From assembly GCA_037481615.1 (NCBI GenBank), contig JBBFLI010000005.1: a stretch of 64,000 bases of DNA; one strand, given 5' to 3'. The stretch comes from SpSt-501 sp037481615 (GTDB lineage Bacteria > Desulfobacterota > Desulfobacteria > Desulfobacterales > SpSt-501). A model generated the notes under the pieces. The model made no database searches. It had not been told where the DNA came from and worked only from the letters and a program-made list of their open reading frames with translations. The translations under genes and the position numbers were made by a program. Below are positions 16,563 to 25,190 of this stretch, one piece after another (position 1 is the first letter of the stretch; each line of letters starts with the position of its first letter).

Positions 16563-17738
16563 ATGAAGAGCCCGGGTGGCAAACGGAGTTTGGGGGCTTT
16601 CGGCGCCCTGCTGGTAATCGGCCTGCTTTGCGGGGCGACCTTCAAAGAGTGCACGCCGGTCACCCCGGCCTACCAGAACCCCTACCAAGGTCACGCCTAC
16701 TGGTTCCGGGGAAACATCCACACGCACACGCGCCTGAGCGACGGCGGCCTCACCACCCGCGAGGTTGCCGCCCTTTACCGGAATGCAGGCTATCACTTCA
16801 TCGCCTTGACCGATCACAACCGCGTGAACAACGAGCCCGCCGAGGGAATCGTGCTCCTCCGCGGCTGCGAGAGCGGGGACTGGTGGGAAAATCACCTGAA
16901 CGCACTCGGGGTCGCCCGCTGCCCGGAGGAGTGCGCAAGCTGCTACTGGGGCTGGGGGCTCCCCACCTGCAGCAACGCGGAGAACCAGAAGCGGATCAAC
17001 CAGGCGCTGGAACAGGGCGGGTTCGTGATGCTCAACCACCCGAACGAAACCGGACCGGACTGCTGGATCGACGAGCCGATCGAGCGGGGCTGGCCCGAGC
17101 ACAAGCTTCTCGGGGTGAAAGGGTTTCAGGCGATCGAGATCATGGGGGCCGTGGACAAGTGGAAATTTCTTCTCGACCGCGGCCGGGTCGTCTGGGCGGT
17201 CATGGCGGACGACTTTCACAGCGGCCAACCCGGAACGAAAGGCTGGGTCGTGGTGAACTCCTCGCGCTCCCCCGCCGACGCCGCGGACATTCTCGAGAAC
17301 CTGCGGCGCGGAAACTTCTACGCCGTCAAAAACGGCGGCCGCGACGCTCAACGCACCCCCGCCTTCCGCTCGATCCAGACGGTCGGAAACATCGTTTCCG
17401 TCTCCTTCACGAATGCGAGCACGATCCGTTTCATCGACTGCCGGGGCATCCTGGAGGAGAAATTTCTCCCGGGGGATGAAGGCCAAGAGAAGTCGGCAAG
17501 CTATGTGCCTGCCTCGGGCGGTCTGCCCGTCCCGAGGGGTTACCTCCGCGTGGAAATCGAAGACGCGAACGGCAACATCGCCTTCTCTCAGCCGCTCGCC
17601 GTGATCGGCGACTCCCCCTGCGCGAGCCAGATCCCTCCGCAAACCTGCAGCAAAACCTCCTGCGCCGACCTTCCCTGCTGCGCGGGCTACCATTGCTGCG
17701 GCGAGCGCTGCCTGCCGGTTTCCATGCAATGTCCCTGA
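16563..17738 (+). CDS. Exported PHP-domain phosphoesterase-like protein with cysteine-rich tail
   Basis: A 391-residue protein. Residues 1-27 form a signal peptide or anchor. The PHP metal-binding signature is intact: NIHTHTRLSDGG (H53, H55), TDHN (H85), NHP (H159) and ADDFH (H219). PHP domains are metal phosphoesterases; exported ones act on unknown substrates. Residues 275-345 look like a beta domain. The last 39 residues hold nine cysteines (353, 362, 367, 372, 373, 378, 379, 383, 390), with a CC-x4-CC-x3-C core like a knottin or granulin module. That spacing implies disulfides and so an extracytoplasmic location. AAAGGAGG precedes the ATG. It stands alone, without an obvious operon partner. 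Confidence 0.8.
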   Translation: MKSPGGKRSLGAFGALLVIGLLCGATFKECTPVTPAYQNPYQGHAYWFRGNIHTHTRLSDGGLTTREVAALYRNAGYHFIALTDHNRVNNEPAEGIVLLRGCESGDWWENHLNALGVARCPEECASCYWGWGLPTCSNAENQKRINQALEQGGFVMLNHPNETGPDCWIDEPIERGWPEHKLLGVKGFQAIEIMGAVDKWKFLLDRGRVVWAVMADDFHSGQPGTKGWVVVNSSRSPADAADILENLRRGNFYAVKNGGRDAQRTPAFRSIQTVGNIVSVSFTNASTIRFIDCRGILEEKFLPGDEGQEKSASYVPASGGLPVPRGYLRVEIEDANGNIAFSQPLAVIGDSPCASQIPPQTCSKTSCADLPCCAGYHCCGERCLPVSMQCP

Positions 17739-17773
17739 GCCTCTTTCGGACTCAAGGGATCCCCCCACGTCCC

Positions 17774-17802
17774 GGGCCGCCTCCCTCATCGGGCGGCGGC
17801 CC
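17774..17802 (+). other. GC-rich hairpin after the PHP gene
   Basis: Arms GGGCCGCC (17774-17781) and GGCGGCCC (17795-17802) with a 13-base loop, followed by another short palindrome CCCCCGCGGGGG. It has no T run, so it may be a weak terminator or an RNA-stabilising hairpin. Confidence 0.35.
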
Positions 17803-17824
17803 CCCGCGGGGGACCCCATGGCGA

Positions 17825-17853
17825 TTGATCTCCGGGCGCTTCCGGGTTATCAG
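17825..17853 (+). promoter_or_regulatory. Candidate promoter of the pqi operon
   Basis: TTGATC (17825-17830), 17 bases, TATCAG (17848-17853), about 40 bases before the GTG of the first pqiA gene. A moderate match, supported by position only. Confidence 0.35.
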
Positions 17854-17891
17854 CCGGTAGCGCATCATGGGTTGAGGAGGCAATTCCGGCC

Positions 17892-18491
17892 GTGGAACGC
17901 TATGCCTGTCTCCACTGCGATCTCTTGCAGGAAGTCCCCCCCCTGGCCGAGGGGGAGGTCGCGCGCTGTTCCCGCTGCGGCTGGCTGATTCTGCAGAACA
18001 GGCCGCAAAGCTTCGAGCGTCCGCTCGCCCTGCTGCTTGCGGCCGTGATCCTCTTTGCGGTCTTTCAATCTTTCCCCCTGCTCACCTTCAAAAAGGCGGG
18101 GCTCGAGCAGACGGCCCATATCGCCACGGGCATCGGCGAACTCGCCCGGCAGGGGATGGTCCCCCTGGCGGCACTCGTCGCCGCGACACTCGTCGTCGTG
18201 CCGGCGCTTTATCTCCTTTCGCTTCTCTACGTGCTCGTGCCGGCCGCCTTGAACCGCCGGGCGCCGGGGATGTTCCTCCTCTTCCGCTGGGTGAGGGTCC
18301 TGGCGCCCTGGCAGATGGTCGAGATCTTCCTCCTCGGCGTCCTGGTCAGCCTCACCAAGGTGTCCCAGATGGCCCGGATCGAGGTCGGGGCGGCCCTCTA
18401 TGCCCTCGGGGCGTTTCTTTTCGTGACCGCCGCGGCGACGGCTGCCCTAGACCCCCAGGAAATCTGGCGCTTGTGGAGGAGACGGGGATGA
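17892..18491 (+). CDS. pqiA: PqiA-family membrane protein, first half-type copy
   Basis: A 199-residue integral membrane protein of the paraquat-inducible protein A family. It starts with a zinc-ribbon-like pair of CxxC motifs (C6/C9 and C26/C29) and has four hydrophobic spans. PqiA helps the PqiB MCE protein move lipids or other molecules between the inner and outer membranes. E. coli PqiA is about 420 residues with two such halves; here the halves are separate genes. The start is GTG with GAGGAGG about 11 bases upstream. Its stop overlaps the second copy's start (ATGA). Confidence 0.85.
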   Translation: MERYACLHCDLLQEVPPLAEGEVARCSRCGWLILQNRPQSFERPLALLLAAVILFAVFQSFPLLTFKKAGLEQTAHIATGIGELARQGMVPLAALVAATLVVVPALYLLSLLYVLVPAALNRRAPGMFLLFRWVRVLAPWQMVEIFLLGVLVSLTKVSQMARIEVGAALYALGAFLFVTAAATAALDPQEIWRLWRRRG

Positions 18492-19114
18492 CAGCCTCTC
18501 CCCGGACCGCGCGGCAGGCCGGGATGGCGGCCTGCGAGGTGTGCCTGCTGCTCAGCCCCCGCAGCCGCAGCCGCTGCCCGCGTTGCCGCAGCCCCCTCCA
18601 CAGCCGCAAGCCGCAGAGCATCTCCCGCACCTGGGCGCTGCTGATCGCCGCTCTGCTGTTCTACTTCCCGGCGAATTTGCTGCCCATGACCACCGTCGTC
18701 ACCCTGGGGCGCGCGCAATCGGACACCATCCTGAGCGGTGTCGTCTACTTCATCCAGACCGGTTCCTGGCCGATCGCCGCCGTCATCTTCATCGCCAGCA
18801 TCCTCGTCCCCCTGCTCAAAATCGGCATCCTGGCCTTTCTGCTGGTCAGCGTGCAGCGCGGATCCACATACCGCCCCCTCGAGCGGACGCGGCTCTACCG
18901 CATCACGGAGCTGGTCGGCCGTTGGTCGATGCTCGACATCTTCGTCGTGACCGTGCTCGTCGCCCTGGTCAATCTCGGGGCGCTGGCCTCCATTCAAGCC
19001 GGACCGGCGGCGCCCTTCTTCGCCGCGGTGGTCGTCCTCACGATGTTCGCCGCCATGAGTTTCGATCCCCGCCTGATCTGGGATCGATGCTCCGGGGAGG
19101 AAAGCGATGACTGA
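18488..19114 (+). CDS. pqiA: PqiA-family membrane protein, second half-type copy
   Basis: A 208-residue protein, the second PqiA-like unit. It again has two CxxC motifs (C16/C19 and C30/C33) and about four membrane spans, with the family core PANLLPMTTVVTLG and LVGRWSMLDIFVV. The sequence is only distantly like the first copy, matching the two halves of E. coli PqiA rather than a recent duplication. It starts in a four-base overlap with the first copy and itself overlaps pqiB by eight bases, so the four pqi genes must be translated together. Confidence 0.86.
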   Translation: MTASPRTARQAGMAACEVCLLLSPRSRSRCPRCRSPLHSRKPQSISRTWALLIAALLFYFPANLLPMTTVVTLGRAQSDTILSGVVYFIQTGSWPIAAVIFIASILVPLLKIGILAFLLVSVQRGSTYRPLERTRLYRITELVGRWSMLDIFVVTVLVALVNLGALASIQAGPAAPFFAAVVVLTMFAAMSFDPRLIWDRCSGEESDD

Positions 19115-20783
19115 CACGGATCTCGAGGCAAACGGCGCGGACGGCCTCCCCCGTGCGGAGGTCCGCCGCAGGCGGAGCCTTTCCCTCGTCTGGGTCGTCC
19201 CCATCGTTGCGGCCCTGATCGGGGCCTGGCTCGTCTTCAAGGCCCTGAGCGAAAAGGGTCCCGAAATCACGATCGCCTTCAAGTCCGCCGAGGGGCTCGA
19301 GGCCGGAAAGACCAAGGTCCGTTACAAGGACGTCGACATCGGCCAGGTGACCGCGATCGAGCTGAGCGAGGACCTGAAAGGCGTCCTCGTCCGCGCGGCC
19401 CTCGTCCGCGACGCCGAGCGGCTGATCTCGGAGAACACGCGCTTCTGGGTCGTCCGCGCCCGGGTCTCGGCGAGCGCGATCTACGGCCTGGGGACGGTCT
19501 TCTCCGGCGCCTACATCGATCTCGACCCCGGCCCGCCCGGAAAACCGGCGCGGCACTTCACCGGGCTCGAGGAGCCGCCCGTGGTCACGACCGGCATGCC
19601 CGGGAGGCATTTCCTCCTCGAGTCCGAGCGGCGCGAGTCGATCGAAATCGGCTCTCCGGTCTACTTCCGCCAGATCCGCGTGGGCGAGGTCGTCTCCTTT
19701 CATCTGAGCGAAGACGGCTCGAAGATCGTATCCAAAATCTTCGTGCACGACCCCTACCACCGGTTCGTCCGCAGAAACACCCGTTTCTGGTTTGCAAGCG
19801 GCCTGGATGTCCGCATCGACTCCGCGGGCATTCGCGTGCGCACCGAATCCCTGGTCTCTCTGCTGGCCGGGGGGATCGCCTTCGATACCTTCCTCGATCC
19901 GGGGGACGGTCGGGAAGAGGCGCCGGAAGGTGCGGTCTTCCGGCTCCATGCGGGCATGGACGCGGCCAAAGAGCGGGAGTACGACGAAAGGGATCTCTAT
20001 GTTCTCCTCTTCGACGAATCCGTCCGCGGGCTCTCCCGGGGGGCCCCGCTCGAGTTCCGCGGATTGCAGGTCGGCAAGGTGATCGACATCAAGACCGAGC
20101 TTGATCTCGCCTCGAACCGCGTGCGCATCCCGGTCGTCGTCGCCCTGGAGACGGATCGGATCGCGCTTCGCGAGCGCCCGAAGGGGATGGAAACCCGCGA
20201 GGCCCTGCTCGCCTTTCTCGTCGAGCGCGGCCTTCGCGCCCAGCTGCGTACGGCGAGCCTGCTCACGGGACAGCTCTATGTGGCGCTCGACTTCTTCCCC
20301 AAGGCGCCCCCCGCGCGGATCTCCCCGAAGGGCCCCTACGGCTACCCGGAGTTCCCGACGACCCCCACCCCCTTCGAGGAGATCGGAGCCAAGCTGAACC
20401 GCCTGGTCGATCATCTCGACCGCATGCCCTTCGACGAGATCGGCCGCGACTTGCGCGCAACCATCAAAGGCGCAAGGCGCGTGGCCGATTCCCCCGAACT
20501 CGTGGAAGCCGTACAGTCGTTGAACGGCGCCTTGAAGGAGCTGCGGGAGCTCGTGCGAGAGTTGAGAGCGGGGGCCGCCCCCGAGCTCACGGCGACCCTC
20601 GAGGAGGCCCGAAGAGCGCTCGCCGCGGCGCAGGCGACGCTTGCCGCCGACTCGCCGGTTCAGGCGCGGCTGAACGCGGCGCTGGATGAGCTCGCCGCGG
20701 CGGCGCGAGCCCTGCGCACGCTCGCCGATTACCTCGAGCGTCACCCCGAGGCGGCCCTCTTCGGCAAAGGAAAAGAGAAATGA
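19107..20783 (+). CDS. pqiB: Intermembrane transport protein PqiB (three MCE domains)
   Basis: A 558-residue MCE protein. One membrane anchor (about residues 24-45, LSLVWVVPIVAALIGAWLVF) leads into three MCE domains, at about 50-140, 165-225 and 285-370, each showing the G-x-x-V-xx-I type beta core (for example KVRYKDVDIGQVTAI). The C-terminal 130 residues are helical and coiled-coil-like, the part that in E. coli PqiB forms a needle across the periplasm. It would stack as a hexamer with PqiA in the inner membrane and PqiC at the outer membrane. It overlaps pqiA and pqiC at both ends. Confidence 0.92.
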   Translation: MTDTDLEANGADGLPRAEVRRRRSLSLVWVVPIVAALIGAWLVFKALSEKGPEITIAFKSAEGLEAGKTKVRYKDVDIGQVTAIELSEDLKGVLVRAALVRDAERLISENTRFWVVRARVSASAIYGLGTVFSGAYIDLDPGPPGKPARHFTGLEEPPVVTTGMPGRHFLLESERRESIEIGSPVYFRQIRVGEVVSFHLSEDGSKIVSKIFVHDPYHRFVRRNTRFWFASGLDVRIDSAGIRVRTESLVSLLAGGIAFDTFLDPGDGREEAPEGAVFRLHAGMDAAKEREYDERDLYVLLFDESVRGLSRGAPLEFRGLQVGKVIDIKTELDLASNRVRIPVVVALETDRIALRERPKGMETREALLAFLVERGLRAQLRTASLLTGQLYVALDFFPKAPPARISPKGPYGYPEFPTTPTPFEEIGAKLNRLVDHLDRMPFDEIGRDLRATIKGARRVADSPELVEAVQSLNGALKELRELVRELRAGAAPELTATLEEARRALAAAQATLAADSPVQARLNAALDELAAAARALRTLADYLERHPEAALFGKGKEK

Positions 20784-21409
20784 CCCCAAGACGAAAGTCC
20801 GGCGTCCCCCGCATCGCCAAGATCGCCCTCAGTTTGTTCCTGCTGGGGTGCGCAACCGCAAGCCCCCGCGTCGCATACTACCTGCTCTCCCCCGACGTCG
20901 AACCGGCATCCGCCGCAACCGCCGCCGAAACCCGCCCCCCGCTCAAGGTGGCTCTTCGGCCGCTCGTCCTGCCCGATCTCATCGACCGCCCGCAGATCGT
21001 CGTGCGGTCAAGCGAAGCCACGGTCGAGGTCTCCGAGTTTCACCGCTGGGGGGGAAGCTTGAAGAGAGAGATCGCCCGCGTCCTGGCCGAAAACCTAAAC
21101 CTCCTTTTGCACGACCATCCCGCCGTCGTCGCCACCGACGATCTCGCCCTCGGGCCGGATCTCGTCCTGGCCGTCCAGATCCTGCGCTTCGACGGCCGCC
21201 CCGGGGGCGAGGTCACGCTGAACACCCTCTGGACGCTTGCGCGCCCCCAAGCCGCAGGCGAGCGCCTGGTGCAAGATTCGCGCATCCGCGTCCTTTGCGA
21301 AGCGCCGGGTTACGAGGGCCTCGTGCTCGCCCACAGCCGCGCCCTCGGCCTGCTCAGCCGCGAGATCGCCGCCGGGGTCCGTCGTCTCGGTCAACGGTCC
21401 GCCCCTTGA
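20780..21409 (+). CDS. pqiC: PqiC-type outer-membrane lipoprotein (ABC-type auxiliary component)
   Basis: A 209-residue lipoprotein of the PqiC/DUF330 family. The signal peptide ends in lipobox LLGC (C at about residue 23). The mature domain starts with YYLLSPDV, the standard opening of the family, and continues with the alpha/beta fold seen in LptE-like auxiliary proteins. PqiC is thought to dock PqiB at the outer membrane. It starts in an ATGA overlap with pqiB and ends the operon. Confidence 0.87.
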   Translation: MTPRRKSGVPRIAKIALSLFLLGCATASPRVAYYLLSPDVEPASAATAAETRPPLKVALRPLVLPDLIDRPQIVVRSSEATVEVSEFHRWGGSLKREIARVLAENLNLLLHDHPAVVATDDLALGPDLVLAVQILRFDGRPGGEVTLNTLWTLARPQAAGERLVQDSRIRVLCEAPGYEGLVLAHSRALGLLSREIAAGVRRLGQRSAP

Positions 21410-21746
21410 GACCTTTCGTCGCCGAGGGGGGGTCGAACCGGAGGATTTGTCTCACCCGGTTCTTCGCATCTTGCGTTATCTTTGCAAATTTCTTATGGTG
21501 GAGGCCTCTTTTCAGATTCATGTCCGCTCTTCACCTTCTGCGGCGTCGACCGGAGCACCTCCCCCGAGTTGACAGGTCGGAAGCCATGGGAGATCGTGCA
21601 GGTCATCACGCCCAAAACGTCTCCCCGCATGCATGATGGTTGTGCCCGAACCGGGATTGGAGGAGTCGGTCTCCACCGTATCCAAAGTCGTCGAAACCGC
21701 TTTTCGCTTCTTCCACTGCGTCCCCCTGACGGAAAGGAGGTCGGAA
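21410..21746. other. Intergenic region upstream of the acetamidase-family gene
   Basis: 337 bases. It contains a promoter candidate at 21471-21499 and the AAAGGAGG ribosome site of the next gene. The reading frame of the next gene stays open back to 21633, but the signal peptide begins at 21747. I see no terminator for the pqi operon and no other gene. Confidence 0.5.
21471..21499 (+). promoter_or_regulatory. Candidate promoter of the acetamidase-family gene
   Basis: TTGCGT (21471-21476), 17 bases, TATGGT (21494-21499), in a locally AT-rich patch. It implies a leader of about 240 bases. Confidence 0.4.
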
Positions 21747-22763
21747 ATGAAGAAATCATTCGCATGGTTCATGTTGCTCGGTTTGGTCGGCTTCACGCTG
21801 TCGGGTCATGCTTTGGCGGAAGGCGGGAAAATACACCGATTCACGGCAACACCCGACAACATCCACAATGGGATGTTCGAGAGCACCATCCCCCCCGTGC
21901 TGAAGATCGATTCCGGTGATACCGTCATCTTCAACAGTTTGATGCTTTTTGAAGGGAAGCTAAGAGCCGGCATGACCTTCGAAGAAGTGCTTGCGCTGAG
22001 GAAAAGCGTTCTGGATCGCGGTCTCGGTGCCTATGCGTTGACGGGTCCTTTTTACGTGAATGGGGCGGAACCGGGAGATGTGCTCGAAGTCCGGATCAAA
22101 CGGATTGTTCCGGGGGACTACGGAATCACGTACAACTACCCGGGAGACATGAACCGTGGTGGCCTTCCCGAGTACATCAAGGACAGCTATATCAAGACGG
22201 TCCCCTTCTCGAAGGACAAGAAAACCGCTGAGTTCAAGCCCGGGATCGTCTTTCAGCTCAGGCCATTTTTCGGCACCATGGGAGTTTCTCCGAAACCGGG
22301 TGAACGCAAGAACTCGGGCGTACCGGACTATTTCGGCGGCAACATGGACAACAAGGAACTTGTGGCCGGAACGACCGTATTCTTCCCCGTGTTCGCCAAA
22401 GGTGCACTTTTCATGGCTGCAGACGCCCACGGCGCGCAGGGGGATGGAGAGGTAAACATCACCGGTCTGGAGACCTACATCGAGGAGGCTGAATTCCAGT
22501 TCATCGTTCGCAAAGACCTCAAATTAGAGCGTCCGATGGCCGAAACGCCGACCCACTGGATCACGATGGGCTTTCATCAGAGTTTGGACGAGGCCATGAA
22601 AATCGCCCTCCGCGATGCGATCGACTTCCTGGTGAGAACCAAAAATCTGTCCAAGAACGAGGCCTACGCCGTTTGTAGCACGGCCGTCGACTTCCGGGTC
22701 ACCCAGGTGGTCGATGGAAACAAAGGCATTCATGCCATGATCCCGAAGGAGATCTTTAAATAA
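21747..22763 (+). CDS. Exported acetamidase/formamidase-family protein
   Basis: A 338-residue FmdA/AmdA-family protein. Family segments include ALTGPFYVNGAEPGDVLEV, GGNMDNKEL and AHGAQGDGEV, the last two being near-universal metal/active-site regions. Known members hydrolyse formamide or acetamide to ammonia and the acid. Unlike the classic cytoplasmic enzymes, it has an N-terminal signal peptide (MKKSFAWFMLLGLVGFTLSG, then ALA), so it works in the periplasm or outside. Codon use is less GC-biased than the pqi genes before it, which may hint at separate ancestry. It is a single-gene unit closed by a good terminator. Confidence 0.82.
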   Translation: MKKSFAWFMLLGLVGFTLSGHALAEGGKIHRFTATPDNIHNGMFESTIPPVLKIDSGDTVIFNSLMLFEGKLRAGMTFEEVLALRKSVLDRGLGAYALTGPFYVNGAEPGDVLEVRIKRIVPGDYGITYNYPGDMNRGGLPEYIKDSYIKTVPFSKDKKTAEFKPGIVFQLRPFFGTMGVSPKPGERKNSGVPDYFGGNMDNKELVAGTTVFFPVFAKGALFMAADAHGAQGDGEVNITGLETYIEEAEFQFIVRKDLKLERPMAETPTHWITMGFHQSLDEAMKIALRDAIDFLVRTKNLSKNEAYAVCSTAVDFRVTQVVDGNKGIHAMIPKEIFK

Positions 22764-22833
22764 ATTTTAAATGAACCGATCGGAAGTTGTCGCTTCGCGA
22801 TTTTCCGCGCGGAGAGTCAAGAGAAAACCCCGA

Positions 22834-22866
22834 AAAGGGCCGGTGGGCGTTCCGGCCCTTTTTTTT
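22834..22866. terminator. Rho-independent terminator, possibly bidirectional
   Basis: Arms AAAGGGCCGG (22834-22843) and CCGGCCCTTT (22852-22861) with an 8-base loop, followed by a T run to 22866. Read from the other strand the stem is followed by TTTTCGGGGTTTT, so it may also stop transcription of tRNA-Leu. Confidence 0.85.
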
Positions 22867-22944
22867 GCGCCACGAACACCTCTGGATGTCCGATAGGACT
22901 GTCCATGGGCGATTCTCTCATTTCTCGAGAAAAGCGCTTGGGCA

Positions 22945-23033
22945 TGGTGCCTGGGGCCGGGGTCGAACCGGCACGGGGCGAGGCCCCAAGGGATTTTAAG
23001 TCCCTTGCGTCTACCAGGTTCCGCCACCCAGGC
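22945..23033 (-). tRNA. tRNA-Leu (TAA)
   Basis: An 89-base class II tRNA with encoded CCA. The acceptor arms GCCTGGG and CCCAGGC pair fully. The anticodon loop reads CTTAAAA (anticodon TAA), on a perfect AAGGGA/TCCCTT stem. The long variable arm (GGGGCCTCGCCCC region) and GGTTCGA T-loop are typical of leucine tRNAs. Confidence 0.95.
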
Positions 23034-23118
23034 AAGAGGTGAGCAAAAGAGGGGCGTCCCCGGGAATGTCGAGCCGTCCAGGGGGCAACCAAAAGCATAT
23101 GCAAAAGCTCTGGGCGGT

Positions 23119-24321
23119 TCAAGCGAAAAGGGGTTCGCTGAAGCGGAAGCGCTCCTCCTCGATCAGGGCGATGCAGGCGTCGACCGCGCGGGGGTCATAG
23201 AGCACCCCCCGCTGGGCAGCGATCTCCTCGATGGCCCGTTTCAGCCCGAGCGAGGGGCGGTAGGGGCGGTGGGAGGACATGGTCTCGACCACATCGGCCA
23301 CACCGACGATGCGGGCTTCCTCGAGGATCGCATCGCCTGCCAGATGGCGCGGGTAACCCGATCCGTTCAGGCGCTCGTGGTGCTGGAGCACGATGTCGGC
23401 CACGGGCCAGGGGAAATCGATGGTCTGCAGGATGTCGTAACCCGCCTGCGGGTGGGTCTGGACGAGACTTCGCTCCATCGTGTTCAGGTGCGCGGGCTTG
23501 CTCAAGATTTCGGCCGGAAGCGAGATCTTCCCGATGTCGTGGATCACCGAGGCCATGAAGAGCCCCTCGAGGCGCTCGCCCGCAAGTCCCATCTCCTTGC
23601 CGATCGCCCGCGACAGCTCGGCCACACGCTGCTGGTGGCCGGAGGTATAGGGGTCGCGCTTTTCGACCATCTTTCCGATCGCGAGCACGGCCCCGCCGAT
23701 CATCCGCCGCAGCCGCTCGAGGCTCTGCTGCAGCTCGTCCTGAAAACGGCGCCTGCGCTCCACCTCGCGCCGCAGCATCTCGTTGCTGAAGCGCAACTCG
23801 GCCGTCTTCTGGAAGACGAGGGTTTCGAGATTCGCGTTCAGCGAGCGCACCCGGCGCTCGGCCCGCCACTTGGCGCTGAGCGAGGTGGCGAACTGAACGA
23901 TCTCCCGCGGGTGAAAAGGCTTCTGCAGAAAGAGCAGCCTGTCTGAAAACCCGAGCGAAGCAGGAAGCCCGCCCAGTTCCCCGAGGGTGTAGCCGGTGAC
24001 CAGGACGATGTTCACCTCCGGGTCAAGGCGCAGGATCTTTTCCGCGGCCCAGATTCCCGAAGGTCCTGGCGGCAAATGGATATCTAAGAATACCGAGGAG
24101 TAATGAATATTTTTATCAACCGATTGTTTAATCAGCCCAACCGCTTCTACGGCCTGCGTGCAGCAGCTCACGCGAAAGCACGCCGGTGCGCCGCGGTCAA
24201 GCGCTTGCCCCTCCGCGGAGCGATGGGAGCGCTCGGAAAAGGATTCGAGGATGTCGCGGTAGATGGAGAGAATGCCCGGGTCGTCGTCGACGGCGAGAAT
24301 GTGGAAGGCGTTTTCGTTCAA
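23119..24321 (-). CDS. Response regulator with HD-GYP domain (probable cyclic-di-GMP phosphodiesterase)
   Basis: A receiver domain is followed by a helical linker and a C-terminal HD-GYP domain. The receiver has AVDDDPG and the phospho-acceptor Asp in VFLDIHLPPG, with the late K in LQKPF; it carries an extra loop of about 25 residues before the acceptor strand. The HD-GYP motifs are complete: IHDIGKI, HPQAGYDIL, QHHERLNGSGYP. Such proteins hydrolyse c-di-GMP, often controlling motility or biofilms. The start is uncertain: I use TTG 24321 because homology-like sequence begins there, but the frame is open to a GTG at 24465 that directly follows the upstream gene's stop (TAAGTG). Neither start has a good ribosome site. 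Confidence 0.85.
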   Translation of the reverse strand: MNENAFHILAVDDDPGILSIYRDILESFSERSHRSAEGQALDRGAPACFRVSCCTQAVEAVGLIKQSVDKNIHYSSVFLDIHLPPGPSGIWAAEKILRLDPEVNIVLVTGYTLGELGGLPASLGFSDRLLFLQKPFHPREIVQFATSLSAKWRAERRVRSLNANLETLVFQKTAELRFSNEMLRREVERRRRFQDELQQSLERLRRMIGGAVLAIGKMVEKRDPYTSGHQQRVAELSRAIGKEMGLAGERLEGLFMASVIHDIGKISLPAEILSKPAHLNTMERSLVQTHPQAGYDILQTIDFPWPVADIVLQHHERLNGSGYPRHLAGDAILEEARIVGVADVVETMSSHRPYRPSLGLKRAIEEIAAQRGVLYDPRAVDACIALIEEERFRFSEPLFA

Positions 24322-24465
24322 AGCCCGGTAACGTCCGCAAAAGAAGTTCGCTCTGCGACGGGGAGTGCATGCAAATTGAACGCCATCCCTTCCATCCGAC
24401 AGTCCGAAACGGGCAAAAATGAAAGAAGCCCCCCAGCGCGATGGCCCTCCCACACGGTTAATCAC

Positions 24466-25125
24466 TTAATATATTGATTTTGCGAAGCATGTAATGACGG
24501 CGTGGCACTTGCAGGAGGTGGCGAGAAGAAACGTTCCCTCCTGACTCAGGATGAAGTTCCGGGCCCTGATCAGGTCGGCGGCGCGGATGCCGCCCACACC
24601 GGCGGCAAGTTGATAACTCCTCACGACCAGAATGTTGACGCCGGCAAGATCGAGCCCGGCGATCCTGCGGTAAAGGCTTTCCGGCCGCGGCTTTCCCGTC
24701 ACCGCGCATTTCGGCCCCTCCCGGCAGTCTTCGGGGCAGAGAAAGTCGGCCCAGCTCGCGTAGAGATCGCCGGAAGGCGCGATGCTTGCGTGGGGCAGTA
24801 ACGGGATGAGCAGTTGAGGGGGACTCGATCGCCTGAGCTCGGCGACGGGGGAAAGGCTTTTTTTCAACCACTCGAAGGCGAGGTGCAGGGGGACGGCGGC
24901 GACCACCCAGGAAAGGGAGGTTGCGCTCGATAGACGATGCGCGAGGAAATCGACGGCCTCCGCGCATTCGACCCGAAACCCTTCCGCTTGGAGCCGCCCA
25001 CAACGCCGCGGGTCCCTTTCGATGATCCGGCACGGCATCCCCCGCGCCGTGAGAAGCCGGGCCGCCCGGAGGCCGAACCTCCCCCCGCCCACAACCCAGG
25101 TCAGACGCTTGGGGGCCGCTCCCAT
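24466..25125 (-). CDS. Rossmann-fold protein with a cysteine cluster, function unknown
   Basis: A 219-residue protein. The N-terminus is an NAD(P)-binding Rossmann fold, with WVVGGGRFGLRAARLL at residues 10-25 in place of GxGxxG, then IIERDPRR, as in TrkA-N-type domains. In the middle is a cysteine cluster, FLCPEDCREGPKC, followed by AVTGKPRP, which looks like a metal or Fe-S site (C-x3-C-x5-C). The C-terminus ends with further cysteines (TSCKCHAVITC). I do not know its role; a redox or metal-linked dehydrogenase is possible. It precedes the HD-GYP gene with no gap between stop and that frame, and diverges from maf. Confidence 0.6.
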   Translation of the reverse strand: MGAAPKRLTWVVGGGRFGLRAARLLTARGMPCRIIERDPRRCGRLQAEGFRVECAEAVDFLAHRLSSATSLSWVVAAVPLHLAFEWLKKSLSPVAELRRSSPPQLLIPLLPHASIAPSGDLYASWADFLCPEDCREGPKCAVTGKPRPESLYRRIAGLDLAGVNILVVRSYQLAAGVGGIRAADLIRARNFILSQEGTFLLATSCKCHAVITCFAKSIY

Positions 25126-25190
25126 GTCGATCGCCTACGACGCAAGGCCTTCCTTGTCAAACCCCGACTCCTCTGGTACAAGAACATTCA

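Noticed and set aside
17892..19114. Frameshift splitting one pqiA gene in two
   Set aside because: Each half has its own CxxC pairs and a clean ATGA junction with ribosome site; adjacent half-size pqiA genes are known in other proteobacteria.
24322..24465. 48-residue N-terminal extension of the HD-GYP regulator
   Set aside because: No ribosome site before the GTG and no receiver-like sequence; kept only as an alternative start in the gene entry.
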